A stretch of 53,307 nt of DNA from an uncultured Geobacter sp. (GCA_937886325.1 CALABV010000085.1:1-53307); one strand, 5' to 3'; counted from the stretch's first letter, positions 24,381-32,513 are shown. The notes: generated by a model not told the origin, from the letters alone. Translations and numbers: made by a program.

Positions 24381-26516
24381 GTGAACATTCTCCGACACGC
24401 ATTGACAATCGCCCGTTTTGCGGTCTCCGTGCTGGAAGCCTTGATGAAGTGCTTGCCGGTATTTGTCATCCAACTCCTTGCACTCTATCCATTGATAGCC
24501 GTCGGCCAGGGCCGGGAGGCAATGCGAGCATTGCTGGATGCCACCCCCGGCAACATTTCCTGGCTTGTCTTTTCCCTTTCTTCAACCCTGTCGTTCATCC
24601 TAACCGGCTTTTTCCTTTTTTTCCTGCTCGACAGGTGGAACTACTCCGCTGATACTCATGAAAGAGCTTTCTGTCGGATCTGGCTGCCTTTCATTCTGAT
24701 GCTGACAATCGGCCTGGTAATGCCGATATCTGTCGAACTCTCTCCACGAGAAACCACTTTCTGGGACGCTGTCAACGGTTTCGTTATTGTTGTTTTAGCC
24801 GCGGTATTGCTTGTAGCCGCGTGGAAGAGAACAAATCCCGTTCTCTCTCGACGAGTGTTTGTCTTTTCGGCAGTGGCCTGCATTGTGCTCGTGTCTCTCT
24901 GGGTTTTCGGCCTTCTCCCCGCATTTTACGTCGGAAGCTACATCGCTGTAACCGTATTCTGCTGGTTTATCGCCGATGACTTTCGAGACGGCAATCAGAA
25001 TTTCGAGCCATGGAAAAACATCCATCGGGTGGGGCTATGCTGGTCTTTTCTTTTTGCCCTCACTGTATACCTGCTTTCCCGCACCCCGGTCCAGGTTCAC
25101 ATGTTTCTCGGCGCCCCAAGCATTATCATGTTCGGCTTCACCTTCATGGCAGCTCTGGCATTCCTCGTATCCGCACTGCTGAGCCTGATCTCTCCGGTGC
25201 TCGTGCGTGCATCCTGGTTTGCCGCCATCGCCATCCTGTTCCTTTCACCTGTCAATCATGAGCCGATTCGAACGCTGCAACCGGTTTCCGGAGTGCCATC
25301 CCGGCAGCCTCCTTCCGTCCATTTCATTGAATGGCTTCGGAATCGACCTGAAATACAAAAAAGCACGAAGCCCTACCCGGTGTTCTTTGTCGCCGCGCAG
25401 GGAGGCGGCGTCCGGGCCGCTTACTGGACCTCCACTCTGCTGGCGGGGCTCGAAGAGCGGTATCCGGGATTCACCAACCATGTCTATGCAATAAGCGGCG
25501 TGTCGGGCGGGAGTGTCGGCGGGACTCTTTTCACGACCTTGTATCGCGACAGGATCATTCGCGGCGATTCCAGGTGCGCCCCGCTCGTTGCCGGCGGGAT
25601 TCATGGAACCAGGCCATGCGCGTCGTATCTGTTCCAGTGGGATCTTCTCGGACCACCTCTTTCCGGCCTGCTTCTCAACGATCTCCCCTTCTCCTGGCAT
25701 GAAGTCCGACGGGCCTCTTTTCTGGAACAGGGGCTTGAAAACGCCTGGCTTGCCACGACGAACGCGCGGCACTTCGAAGGGCCGTTCCAGGATCTGTGGA
25801 AAGAACACCCATATCAGATACCGTCACTCATTCTCAACACCACTTCGGCGGACGACGGCCACCGCATCGTCGTTTCGAACCTGCGGGCAAAAGGTGAAAT
25901 CACGCCGGAACCTGACGTCGAGGAACTCATGGGAAGGTCTCTCAGACTAAGCACCGCCGCCTTCCTAAGCGCTCGTTTTCCCATTATCAGCCCGGTGGCT
26001 GTAGGGTCTTCACCTCACCACGGCGCCATCCGCCTGGTGGACGGCGGCTACTTCAATAATTCCGGAGTGGCGTCGGTTGCCCGGTTGCTGCGCGCCATTC
26101 TCCCGGTCGCATCCAACAGCGGGTTCGCCGGACGGATTCAGCCCGTAGTCCTCGTTATCTCCAGCAGCCCTGTATCTTCAAGGCTACCGAAGGGCCGACT
26201 TGCAGGCTCCTTTGCCGGCGCCTTGCTGGAACCGGTATCGGTTCTGGAAAACACCGGAGACGCCCACGAGGCCACGTATCTCAAGGAAGTTGCGGACCTG
26301 GTGGGTGAAAAGCGGATTGCCGCCGATCTGCGGCCGCCACAGGGGACACTACCGGTGGCTCTCGGTTGGATGCTTTCCGCAAATACCCGCTGCGCTATGG
26401 ATACAATGGTTAATACGGTGTTGAATGAATCCGGAGGATCGGCGGCAATCGGTCTTGCCTTGGGAAAAAACGCCGGTAAACCCGCGACGTGGACTTCTTG
26501 CCGAGCGAATCAGTAG
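24381..26516 (+). CDS. membrane-anchored patatin-like phospholipase
   Basis: A 711-residue protein. The N-terminal 300 residues contain about eight membrane segments. The C-terminal 380 residues are a patatin-type lipid acyl hydrolase: the oxyanion-hole GGGVRAAYW at 341-349, the nucleophile motif GVSGG with Ser375, and the catalytic Asp554 in DGGYFNNSG. Patatins use a Ser-Asp dyad to release fatty acids. The fusion to a multi-span membrane domain implies action at the inner membrane on neighbouring lipids. The start is GTG at 24381 with AAAGGAGAGA upstream. It follows the SDR gene closely, which hints at a shared lipid pathway. Confidence 0.85.
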   Translation: MNILRHALTIARFAVSVLEALMKCLPVFVIQLLALYPLIAVGQGREAMRALLDATPGNISWLVFSLSSTLSFILTGFFLFFLLDRWNYSADTHERAFCRIWLPFILMLTIGLVMPISVELSPRETTFWDAVNGFVIVVLAAVLLVAAWKRTNPVLSRRVFVFSAVACIVLVSLWVFGLLPAFYVGSYIAVTVFCWFIADDFRDGNQNFEPWKNIHRVGLCWSFLFALTVYLLSRTPVQVHMFLGAPSIIMFGFTFMAALAFLVSALLSLISPVLVRASWFAAIAILFLSPVNHEPIRTLQPVSGVPSRQPPSVHFIEWLRNRPEIQKSTKPYPVFFVAAQGGGVRAAYWTSTLLAGLEERYPGFTNHVYAISGVSGGSVGGTLFTTLYRDRIIRGDSRCAPLVAGGIHGTRPCASYLFQWDLLGPPLSGLLLNDLPFSWHEVRRASFLEQGLENAWLATTNARHFEGPFQDLWKEHPYQIPSLILNTTSADDGHRIVVSNLRAKGEITPEPDVEELMGRSLRLSTAAFLSARFPIISPVAVGSSPHHGAIRLVDGGYFNNSGVASVARLLRAILPVASNSGFAGRIQPVVLVISSSPVSSRLPKGRLAGSFAGALLEPVSVLENTGDAHEATYLKEVADLVGEKRIAADLRPPQGTLPVALGWMLSANTRCAMDTMVNTVLNESGGSAAIGLALGKNAGKPATWTSCRANQ

Positions 26517-26872
26517 AAACGCTCTGGGCGAGGATCCGCACATCTGCAGCTCTGCGCCCGTCTGGAATGAAAATAATCCTGAAAACGGCAGTTGGAGTCG
26601 TCCGAAGAGAACGACTTCGGCCTGATTCGTTGCTGCTCTTGGCGAAATGGAGCGTCAACAGCCGATGGTGTCCGAACCCGCAGGGTGAGTTCATCGGCTG
26701 TAGCGAAATGAGCCTAGAGCAGCAGAAGAAGGGCATCCGGAGTGAACGAAGGATGACTACAACTGCCGAATATGTGATAATTGCCATCCGGAAAACAGGA
26801 TCGGAGAATCCGTCACATTTCCCGGACGTCGGGTGAGGAGATTCAGATACGCGGTCACGGATGGAGGACGAC
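26517..26872. other. 356-base region without a supported gene
   Basis: Open frames here lack ribosome sites and motifs. The stretch ATCGGCTGT/AACAGCCGAT (about 26656-26702) forms an inverted repeat around a 30-odd-base loop. No terminator T-run or promoter stands out. Confidence 0.4.
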
Positions 26873-27451
26873 ATGAAATTGAGTCGTCATGGTACGTCTC
26901 AGCTCTTTGGGCAACCCCATGAAAAGAAAAGAAAATATTCCATGACCGAACGTAACCACGGCCTGCTTTTTCTGTGTTTTGGATTGATTGTTCTCGCCAT
27001 GCTTTTCGGATGCGATCATACCAATCCGGGGACCGGCTCATACGGCGGGACGTTGCGCACGCCGCCGGATTTCGCCCCTGCCGATCCCTGCTGCATCCTG
27101 ACCACCAACAACTATTACGCATACCAAGGGACGGCGCCCTATCAAGCGGCCGTCAGCAAAGTGCACGGCTATCACTCCACGGTCGAAGAGCATGACTACC
27201 GGTTCCAGGACATGCTGGGCCTGATTGCGCAGTACAAGGACCAGAACAGGGCCGTGGGAACCCGGGAGGTAATCGAACTGCTGCGGGCCGCATCCACTTC
27301 AAAGGAATATTCGGGCCCCACCGAGTTCAGCATCATCTGGTACCCCAACAGCATGGAGTTCGCTCTTGCCAAGGAGGACCTGATCCGCAAGATCCTGGAT
27401 GCGCCTTTCACTATCTACAATCGATTCACTTTCGACGAAGTGTTTCGGTAG
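26873..27451 (+). CDS. lipoprotein of unknown function, about 192 aa
   Basis: An exported lipoprotein; the lipobox is LAMLFGC, and the mature part starts with Gly-, Thr- and Pro-rich residues. Two adjacent cysteines (DPCCIL) follow, then an alpha/beta segment with no catalytic motif that I can name. Two starts are possible: 26873 has GGAGG six bases upstream, but gives a long N-terminal extension before the signal; 26943 (MTERNHG) gives a normal signal peptide but has a poor site. The 27454-27484 hairpin follows the stop. Confidence 0.65.
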   Translation: MKLSRHGTSQLFGQPHEKKRKYSMTERNHGLLFLCFGLIVLAMLFGCDHTNPGTGSYGGTLRTPPDFAPADPCCILTTNNYYAYQGTAPYQAAVSKVHGYHSTVEEHDYRFQDMLGLIAQYKDQNRAVGTREVIELLRAASTSKEYSGPTEFSIIWYPNSMEFALAKEDLIRKILDAPFTIYNRFTFDEVFR

Positions 27452-27453
27452 TA

Positions 27454-27484
27454 CCTGAATCCGTGAAGGCATTACGGATTCAGG
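27454..27484. repeat. palindromic repeat, CTGAATCC family
   Basis: CCTGAATCCGT at 27454-27464 pairs exactly with ACGGATTCAGG at 27474-27484. There is no T-run, so it is a weak terminator at most. A related palindrome with GCTGAATCC/GGATTCAGC ends occurs at 35487-35551; the right halves align over 22 bases with 17 identities. Confidence 0.6.
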
Positions 27485-27575
27485 CAGGAATGAAGTCTCT
27501 GGAATTATCCGGGTCGTTACGGTACAGTTCAGGTGGAAGGTCTCCATCTTTATAACCGAAGACATCAGTCGACGT

Positions 27576-28553
27576 ATGGCGAAAGAATTCCTGAAATATG
27601 AGGAGCATTTTTCCACGGGGATACGAATCCAGGTGGAGATCCCGCTGCCGGAGAAAAAGATCTTCCGGGACGATGCCGAGATCGTCTCTTTTCATCAGGA
27701 TCTCCTCGAACTGCGACTGTCGAGGGCAATCCTCCCGCTAGCGGCCATCCTGGAGATAGGAACGCCCCTCTACGTCCGGACAGGGAAGAAGGGCGCCGGC
27801 TTCCGGTGTCGGGGCATTGTGGTTGAATACGACAGACTGTCCGGCCTCTTGATCCGTCTCACCGGCGAGATCCTCTCGCTGAACGATCGCGAATACTTCC
27901 GGATCGACGTCTATATCCCTCTCACGTACCGTCTGCATGCCGATGCGGATGATACGGAAACGAACAGGAAGGAAATTCCGGAAGCCGTTTCTTGCGACCA
28001 TCAAGGGGAGCAAAACGCTGCCGCAACGTATAGCGAGCCGGTAAATCCGCTGCCGGTCGCGGCAAATCTGAGCGGAGCGGGGGTGAGGGTCCATATCCCC
28101 GACCGCTTCGACATCGACCGGTTGCTGGAACTGACCCTCTTCCTGCCGCCTGCCTACGGGGGACCGACGACCCTTACGGGCCAGGTGGTGTACGTCACGC
28201 GGCTGGGTCGTGCAGGCGATACCCTGCGGATATTCGATACCGCTCTCCGCTTTGTGGACGTCGACGACCCGCATCGCGAAAACCTGGTGAAGTTTATCCA
28301 CCATATGCAGCTGGAGCAGTTGAAAAGGCTGAGGGAGCACTCTCTGCAGCTCCCATCAGCGGAAATGAAGAGAACCGGATGGGGATGCTTTTCTTTCCGG
28401 AGAAAGGTCCTGCAGGTCCTGAGCGCGATTCTATCGGCTCTCGTAATTGCCTGGATTATCCTTGCCCTTGCCGGTTATTACAGTGGCAGGAGCAAGGGAG
28501 AAATCGAAAAGACCTTCGAAGAGCAGATCAGAAAGCTCATCGGCCAACAGTGA
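27576..28553 (+). CDS. PilZ-domain membrane protein (c-di-GMP effector)
   Basis: A 325-residue protein. Residues 10-100 resemble the YcgR-like N-terminal flagellar-brake fold. A PilZ domain follows with the two c-di-GMP-binding elements intact: RxxxR at Arg105-Arg109 (REYFR) and NxSxxG at Asn164-Gly169 (NLSGAG). A poorly conserved 45-residue insert separates them. A C-terminal membrane segment (about 287-307, LSAILSALVIAWIILALAGYY) anchors the protein. It is predicted to report c-di-GMP to a membrane partner. No strong ribosome site is visible, so the start is less certain than the fold. Confidence 0.85.
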   Translation: MAKEFLKYEEHFSTGIRIQVEIPLPEKKIFRDDAEIVSFHQDLLELRLSRAILPLAAILEIGTPLYVRTGKKGAGFRCRGIVVEYDRLSGLLIRLTGEILSLNDREYFRIDVYIPLTYRLHADADDTETNRKEIPEAVSCDHQGEQNAAATYSEPVNPLPVAANLSGAGVRVHIPDRFDIDRLLELTLFLPPAYGGPTTLTGQVVYVTRLGRAGDTLRIFDTALRFVDVDDPHRENLVKFIHHMQLEQLKRLREHSLQLPSAEMKRTGWGCFSFRRKVLQVLSAILSALVIAWIILALAGYYSGRSKGEIEKTFEEQIRKLIGQQ

Positions 28554-28884
28554 CCCTGTCGAGTCACATGACGGCCGGGCATCCGGTAACCGGTGATTGT
28601 TGTTGACCAGGACCACTACAGCCGCAACTTTTCCGCATGCCGCAATCCTGCCGTTCCCTTGTACAAACTGTACAGAAGGGACCCCTGCCCCAGCTCGGCG
28701 AGTCGCCCTGCTCGCACGCAATTACCGGGAGACGTCAGAAAATCAGCAAGGCGGCCACGTCGATGCTCGAAGATACTGCATCAGCCGGCGGCCCAAGTTC
28801 GTCCGTTTTCGGCATTATTGCTGTTTGTGGATTTCTTAAAGTGTGATATCGTGGCTGTCATATTTCTAATTAAAGGAGGAGAAA
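28554..28884. other. 331-base region without a supported gene
   Basis: No gene is evident. A short hairpin (CCTTGTACA/TGTACAGAAGG, about 28657-28679) contains two TGTACA hexamers three bases apart and could be an operator. The last 20 bases hold the AAAGGAGGA ribosome site of the next gene. Confidence 0.4.
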
Positions 28885-29205
28885 ATGTTTGCCGTCATTG
28901 TGAAAGTCGATATCAAGCCGGAACACAAGAAAGAGTTTCTCGACGCAATGTTTGATGATGCACGCGGGTCAGTGCAAAATGAGCCCAACTGCCTGCTTTT
29001 CAATGTGGTTCAGGATGGGGCCGACCCCAACTGCCTCCGTCTTTACGAAGTATACAAGGATGAGGCGGCCTTTGAAGAACACACGAAAACCCCGCACTTT
29101 GTCCGCTGGTTTGAAACGACAAAGGACTGGCTCGCAAAACCCCTCGAAATAGCCACAGGCACCCACTTGTTTCCGAGTGATGACCGCTGGAAAAAACAGT
29201 GCTGA
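28885..29205 (+). CDS. antibiotic biosynthesis monooxygenase-fold protein (YgiN/LsrG-like)
   Basis: A 106-residue dimeric alpha-beta barrel of the ABM family. It shows the typical opening (FAVIVKVDIKPEHKKEFLDAM), a central CLLFNVVQDGADPNCLRLYEVYKDEAAFEEH stretch broken into the family's strand-helix order, and the HFVRWFETT helix. Members are quinol oxidases or isomerases, or simple stress proteins; the exact reaction cannot be assigned. AAAGGAGGAG precedes the ATG. A MITE lies between its stop and the terminator at 29425-29466. Confidence 0.85.
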   Translation: MFAVIVKVDIKPEHKKEFLDAMFDDARGSVQNEPNCLLFNVVQDGADPNCLRLYEVYKDEAAFEEHTKTPHFVRWFETTKDWLAKPLEIATGTHLFPSDDRWKKQC

Positions 29206-29222
29206 CAAGAAGGGAGCAATTT

Positions 29223-29409
29223 TAAGAGCTTGTTCGTAAATAACGTTACGAGAGATCGCGCCCGGATTTTTGACAGATTTGGCCGGGCTGATTGAGCAAA
29301 ACCGCAGGCGTAGCAGGGCTACGTCGAGGATTTTGTGATTGAGGCACGGTCAAAGATGGCGTGAAGACGGGATGCGACCCTGGAATGTTTATTTACGAAC
29401 AAGCTCTAA
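29223..29409. mobile_element. MITE with 18-bp terminal inverted repeats and TAA target duplication
   Basis: GAGCTTGTTCGTAAATAA at 29226-29243 is repeated exactly in inverted orientation at 29389-29406, flanked by TAA on both sides (29223-29225 and 29407-29409). The 145-base interior has no open frame for a transposase. A GAG start with a TNA target duplication points to the IS5 group (IS1031-like), so the element was probably mobilised by a transposase elsewhere. It sits between the ABM gene and its terminator. Confidence 0.85.
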
Positions 29410-29424
29410 GCCGATGAACCTGTA

Positions 29425-29466
29425 GGTGGCGCCGTTCGAGGAATCCGCGAACGCGCCACCTTTTTT
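29425..29466 (+). terminator. intrinsic terminator (bidirectional)
   Basis: GGTGGCGCCGTTCG pairs with CGAACGCGCCACC (one bulge) and is followed by six T residues. It ends the ABM transcription unit, now 220 bases away because of the MITE. A run of A before the stem on the other strand is weak, yet it may also serve the convergent small gene at 29519. Confidence 0.8.
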
Positions 29467-29518
29467 GTGTGCTCTGCGCATGCTGTGGCGCCTTTACGGA
29501 TATGGCGGTCTGGATTTC

Positions 29519-29716
29519 TCAGCGCAGTCGCTCATGGGCCTTCATGCCGTGAACCCGCCCATAGGCCCTGCAGAACGGGCAGAGCGACGTTTCGACTTTC
29601 TTCACGATGGAATACGCGATTCCTTGTTGACTGCGCCGGGCGTGTCTGCAGATCGGGCACAGTTCGCAGATTCGGGCCAGTGACCTGTCGAGCGGGGATA
29701 TGTCGGCTTTGCTCAT
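29519..29716 (-). CDS. small zinc-binding protein, 65 aa
   Basis: A short cytoplasmic protein with two CxxC pairs: CELCPIC near residue 17-23 and LCPFC near 45-49, which together can bind zinc. The rest is basic (ARRSQQGIAYSIVKKVE, AYGRVHGMKAHERL). The pattern looks like a conserved small protein of Geobacter-type genomes (inference, no search done). The ATG at 29716 follows AAGAGGTGCGT; an upstream GTG at 29722 is less likely. The function is unknown. Confidence 0.65.
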   Translation of the reverse strand: MSKADISPLDRSLARICELCPICRHARRSQQGIAYSIVKKVETSLCPFCRAYGRVHGMKAHERLR

Positions 29717-30138
29717 ACGCACCTCTTTTCAGGACAAAATCTTTTCACTACTGTGCAGCACGGCCGGGGTCATGTCAAGGCGCCTTCAGCGCCGACGGCC
29801 TGGTGACGAGCATCCACCCCTCTCCCCCCCTCCGTAATGCGAAGTACCGGCCGCCGACATCCATACTATTTATGTCCCGGCAAAGGACATCTTCAAGGTG
29901 ACACTGCTCATAAACAAGCGTCGGTCGGCTTCAGGCCTGGTGTCGCACATGGTGGAATGGAAGAAAGGGGGGCCACCCATGCAGGCTCGCACCCTCGGCA
30001 TGCCAGGCCGTAACCAGACCGTCTTGCCTCTCCAAGATTACGGTGTACCCTTGATGTATGAAGTGCCGCCAAATCCGGGATCCTTTTCCACCGGGGCTCG
30101 TGGTAAGGGGACAGAAACGGGAGAACAGGAGGATCGCC
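29717..30138. other. 422-base divergent region, no supported gene
   Basis: Promoters for the flanking divergent small genes should be here but none is obvious. A minus-strand frame around 29931-30140 contains YTVILERQDGLVTAWHAEG, which faintly recalls HicB-type antitoxins, but it lacks a start context and continuation. Confidence 0.4.
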
Positions 30139-30306
30139 ATGTCCGACCTTGTGAAAGATAAAAGTCATGCAGCCGATCTCGCGAGATCAGATACAACACG
30201 AAAAAGGGAATCGACTGAAAACTGCGAAATCTGTGGGCAAAAGCTGGAACGTGACCCTGAAAGCGGAGAGTACTATTGCCCGGACTGCGACAATCCCGAT
30301 AAATAA
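30139..30306 (+). CDS. small zinc-ribbon protein, 55 aa
   Basis: A short charged protein with one zinc ribbon at the C-terminus: CEICG and CPDC, 14 residues apart, ending DNPDK. The N-terminal 30 residues are rich in Asp, Lys, Arg and Ser. The start at 30139 is clear because AGGAGGATCGCC precedes it. It is followed after 39 bases by the next small gene, so the two are likely one unit. The role is unknown; it may be a nucleic acid or protein adaptor. Confidence 0.7.
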   Translation: MSDLVKDKSHAADLARSDTTRKRESTENCEICGQKLERDPESGEYYCPDCDNPDK

Positions 30307-30345
30307 GGATTGGTAATGTGGAAAAGATTCTGCGAAGGTACCGTT

Positions 30346-30582
30346 ATGAGAAGACAAATTTCCGTTCAGACGTATGCCGGCTACAAGGGGGATGAAAGGC
30401 CGGTCTCGTTCTCGCTGGAAGGGAGGAACTTCCGGATCCGGGAGATTGTCGATCGCTGGTACGACCCTGACCTTTGCTGTTTCAAGGTGATCGCGGACGA
30501 TGGGGGAACCTATCTGCTGCGGCACGATCTGAATGACGATGCCTGGGAACTGGTGGAACAGCGGGACACGGGCGCCGGCTGA
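30346..30582 (+). CDS. small DUF6504-like protein, 78 aa
   Basis: A small soluble protein with the pattern ERPVSFSLEGRNFRIREIVDRWYDPD followed by FKVIADDGGTYLLRHDLNDDAWEL in short beta strands. It resembles DUF6504-type proteins, also found in Geobacter-like genomes, with no known role. The ATG at 30346 is favoured, with GAAGG upstream and the family start nearby; an ATG at 30316 would add ten residues. It is co-directional with the zinc-ribbon gene just before it. Confidence 0.62.
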   Translation: MRRQISVQTYAGYKGDERPVSFSLEGRNFRIREIVDRWYDPDLCCFKVIADDGGTYLLRHDLNDDAWELVEQRDTGAG

Positions 30583-30651
30583 GATCGTGCGGTGATAAGC
30601 GGTGCTCAACCGGACTCAGTGGCTCATGCGCACGCATCTCCGCTATTTCAC

Positions 30652-30680
30652 TTGACTCAATTTCTACTTGGATCTACAGT
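30652..30680 (+). promoter_or_regulatory. sigma-70 promoter for the riboswitch unit
   Basis: TTGACT at 30652-30657 and TACAGT at 30675-30680 with a 17-base spacer. Transcription would start about 30687, just before the riboswitch aptamer at 30706. Confidence 0.65.
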
Positions 30681-30705
30681 TATCCAAAATTGTTCAAATA
30701 GATTC

Positions 30706-30785
30706 CGATAAGAGCAAACCCGGGGTAACCCGGCGACGCAAAGCCTATGGGTCCATTACATGGATAGCCGGGTTGCCGAAGAACT
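30706..30785 (+). ncRNA. GEMM-I riboswitch, cGAMP-type (A20) signature
   Basis: The aptamer shows the GEMM-I hallmarks: AGAGCAAACC (30711-30720), a P2 hairpin closed by a GTAA tetraloop (CCGGGGTAACCCGG), the conserved ACGCAAAGCC (30736-30745), a P3 hairpin (GGGTCCATTACATGGATAGCC region) and the closing GCCGGGTTGCCGAAG. By alignment to the V. cholerae Vc2 aptamer (AGGGCAAACC), the base corresponding to G20 is A here (30713). An A at this point characterises GEMM-Ib, which in Geobacter species prefers 3',3'-cGAMP over c-di-GMP. A terminator follows at 30800, so ligand binding is predicted to control read-through into the small ORF and clostripain-like gene. Confidence 0.9.
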
Positions 30786-30799
30786 GACCGCGTATACTA

Positions 30800-30831
30800 C
30801 CCCCATCTTCGGGCCGAGGATGGGGGTTTTT
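30800..30831 (+). terminator. intrinsic terminator, riboswitch expression platform
   Basis: CCCCCATC (30800-30807) pairs with GATGGGGG (30819-30826) and is followed by five T residues and TGTTT. It lies 15 bases beyond the aptamer and about 95 bases before the next start codon, the usual layout for transcription-controlling GEMM switches. Confidence 0.85.
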
Positions 30832-30924
30832 GTTTATGGTCCCGGGAAGTCGACGACACCTGGCCGCAGCAGAAAACGGTACTCTGTCGGAGGAACTGAC
30901 AGAACGCACAGGAGGCCACCAGAC

Positions 30925-31098
30925 ATGATAAAGAGATTCCCGCTGGAGACACCATACCCTGAACCTGACTTCATTGATGAGAATGGCTGCGCTCTCTTTA
31001 CCCTGGAAACGCTTGCAAAGCATGTCGGCGCTGCGGAAAAAGAGATAGAGGCGATCGTCGCGGAGATGGTGCAGATGGATAACTGCGACATATATTGA
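30925..31098 (+). CDS. small protein, 57 aa, under riboswitch control
   Basis: A short acidic protein of unknown function: an N-terminal Pro-rich part (RFPLETPYPEPDFIDENG) and a helical C-terminal half with a pattern like a small DNA- or protein-binding helix pair (LETLAKHVGAAEKEIEAIVAEM). It has no signal peptide or cysteine cluster. The ATG is preceded by AGGAGG about 10 bases away. It is the first coding gene after the cGAMP-type riboswitch and terminator, so the switch should govern it. Confidence 0.6.
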   Translation: MIKRFPLETPYPEPDFIDENGCALFTLETLAKHVGAAEKEIEAIVAEMVQMDNCDIY

Positions 31099-31278
31099 AC
31101 CGGCGGAATTTCATTCCCGTTGTCCTTCACACTTTCCCGATCACATCCCGTTGTTATCCGATGTTCCGGATGTACAATGAATATCAAGGCCCAAAAAAGA
31201 AACTGCCATCGATTGCCGGTTCGGCCATATTCCAAGAGCTTTTACTTTCTTCAGGCCGGACTATTCGGAGGTTGTGCC

Positions 31279-32493
31279 ATGAAACGAATAGGGATCATTT
31301 CGGTACTGTTCTCCCTCCTGCTCATGACTTCCTGCGGAGATAACGGCGCCAAGTGGACGGTAATGATTTACCTGGACGCGGACAACAATCTGGGGTCTGC
31401 GTCGAGGATGGACCTGGAGGAGATGCAGGCCGTCGGCTCAACGGATGACGTAAAGGTCATCGTCCAGCACGACACCCAGGGCGGGTTGACCTACCGGTAC
31501 AGGGTGGAAAAGGGAAAACTGGTGCAACTGGCGGAGCTCGGCGAACTGGACATGGCCCAGGCTAACACGCTCAAGGACTTTGTCAAATACGCCGCTGATG
31601 CCTACCCCGCAGACCGCTACGCGCTGATCCTGTGGAACCACGGCCAGGGATGGAAAGGCGTCAAGTCCATCCTCACCGATGTGGACAACGGCACTCTCAC
31701 CCCTCTTTCCAACCAGTACGTGAAGGAAGCGCTGGACGACTCAGGTGTGTCGGTGGACATCCTCGGTATCGATGCCTGCGAGATGTCGGTCATCGAGGCC
31801 GCCTACGAGTTTCGCGGAGTGGCGAAGATCCTTGTCGCTTCCCAGGAGTTGGTTTCCGGCTACGGGTGGGATTATGAAGATCTCCTGACGCGACTGACGA
31901 ATCAGCCCAACGTGACCGCTTCGAAGCTGGCAAAAGAAATGGTGGCGAGCTTCAAGAATTTCTATTCCGAATCCGGGTACAAGGACCAGGAAATCAGCGC
32001 GCTGGCGCTGACCAGGAGCTACTCCTCGGACGGCGCCACCGACATCTCGACAGTCGCGACCGCCGTGGACAGCCTCGCCGCCAGCCTTTCGTCCCTCATG
32101 GCCGATTCCGCCACCCGCACCTCGACCCTGGAACTGCTCACCAGCGCCCGGGACACGGTCCAGGAGTTCGACGAGGTCACCCAGCCGGCAACATACATAG
32201 ACCTTGTTGATTTCGAACGGTTGGTAAGCAACGGCAATCCGGCAATCGAGCAGGCGCTGGACAAGATTCTTCTCGCCGAGTACCACGGCTCCGAAAAACC
32301 GAATGCCCACGGCCTCTCAATAGTCTTTTTCGACAGGTCAAGCCCCTATGACGAGAAGACCTACGATCCGAATTACCGGGACTACAATCCGTCCACGGGC
32401 ACGGGGAGCAAGATAGAGTTCCTGAACCGGTTCACGTGGGATGACATGCTCCACACCTACTACGGGTACCAGTATCCTCTCAAGCCGAATTGA
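31279..32493 (+). CDS. clostripain-like (C11) cysteine peptidase lipoprotein
   Basis: A 404-residue exported peptidase. The lipobox is LLLMTSC with Cys19. The C11 family landmarks follow: WTVMIYLDADNNL at 26-38, the catalytic His121 in WNHGQGW and the catalytic Cys167 in DACEMS, each at the end of a strand as in caspase-fold peptidases. Clostripain relatives usually cleave after Arg or Lys; substrate preference is not deducible here. The start at 31279 is set by CGGAGGTTGTGCC. It lies downstream of the cGAMP-type riboswitch and small ORF, so its production may respond to a cyclic dinucleotide. The mature enzyme should face the periplasm or outside. Confidence 0.85.
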   Translation: MKRIGIISVLFSLLLMTSCGDNGAKWTVMIYLDADNNLGSASRMDLEEMQAVGSTDDVKVIVQHDTQGGLTYRYRVEKGKLVQLAELGELDMAQANTLKDFVKYAADAYPADRYALILWNHGQGWKGVKSILTDVDNGTLTPLSNQYVKEALDDSGVSVDILGIDACEMSVIEAAYEFRGVAKILVASQELVSGYGWDYEDLLTRLTNQPNVTASKLAKEMVASFKNFYSESGYKDQEISALALTRSYSSDGATDISTVATAVDSLAASLSSLMADSATRTSTLELLTSARDTVQEFDEVTQPATYIDLVDFERLVSNGNPAIEQALDKILLAEYHGSEKPNAHGLSIVFFDRSSPYDEKTYDPNYRDYNPSTGTGSKIEFLNRFTWDDMLHTYYGYQYPLKPN

Positions 32494-32513
32494 TACGTAG
32501 CGAATTACCGCTG

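Noticed and set aside
26489..26836. A 115-codon frame after the patatin gene
   Set aside because: It overlaps the end of the patatin gene and lacks a ribosome site or known pattern.
29931..30140. Minus-strand frame with YTVILERQDG, resembling a HicB-type antitoxin
   Set aside because: The match is short, there is no ribosome site, and the rest of the frame has no HicB pattern.
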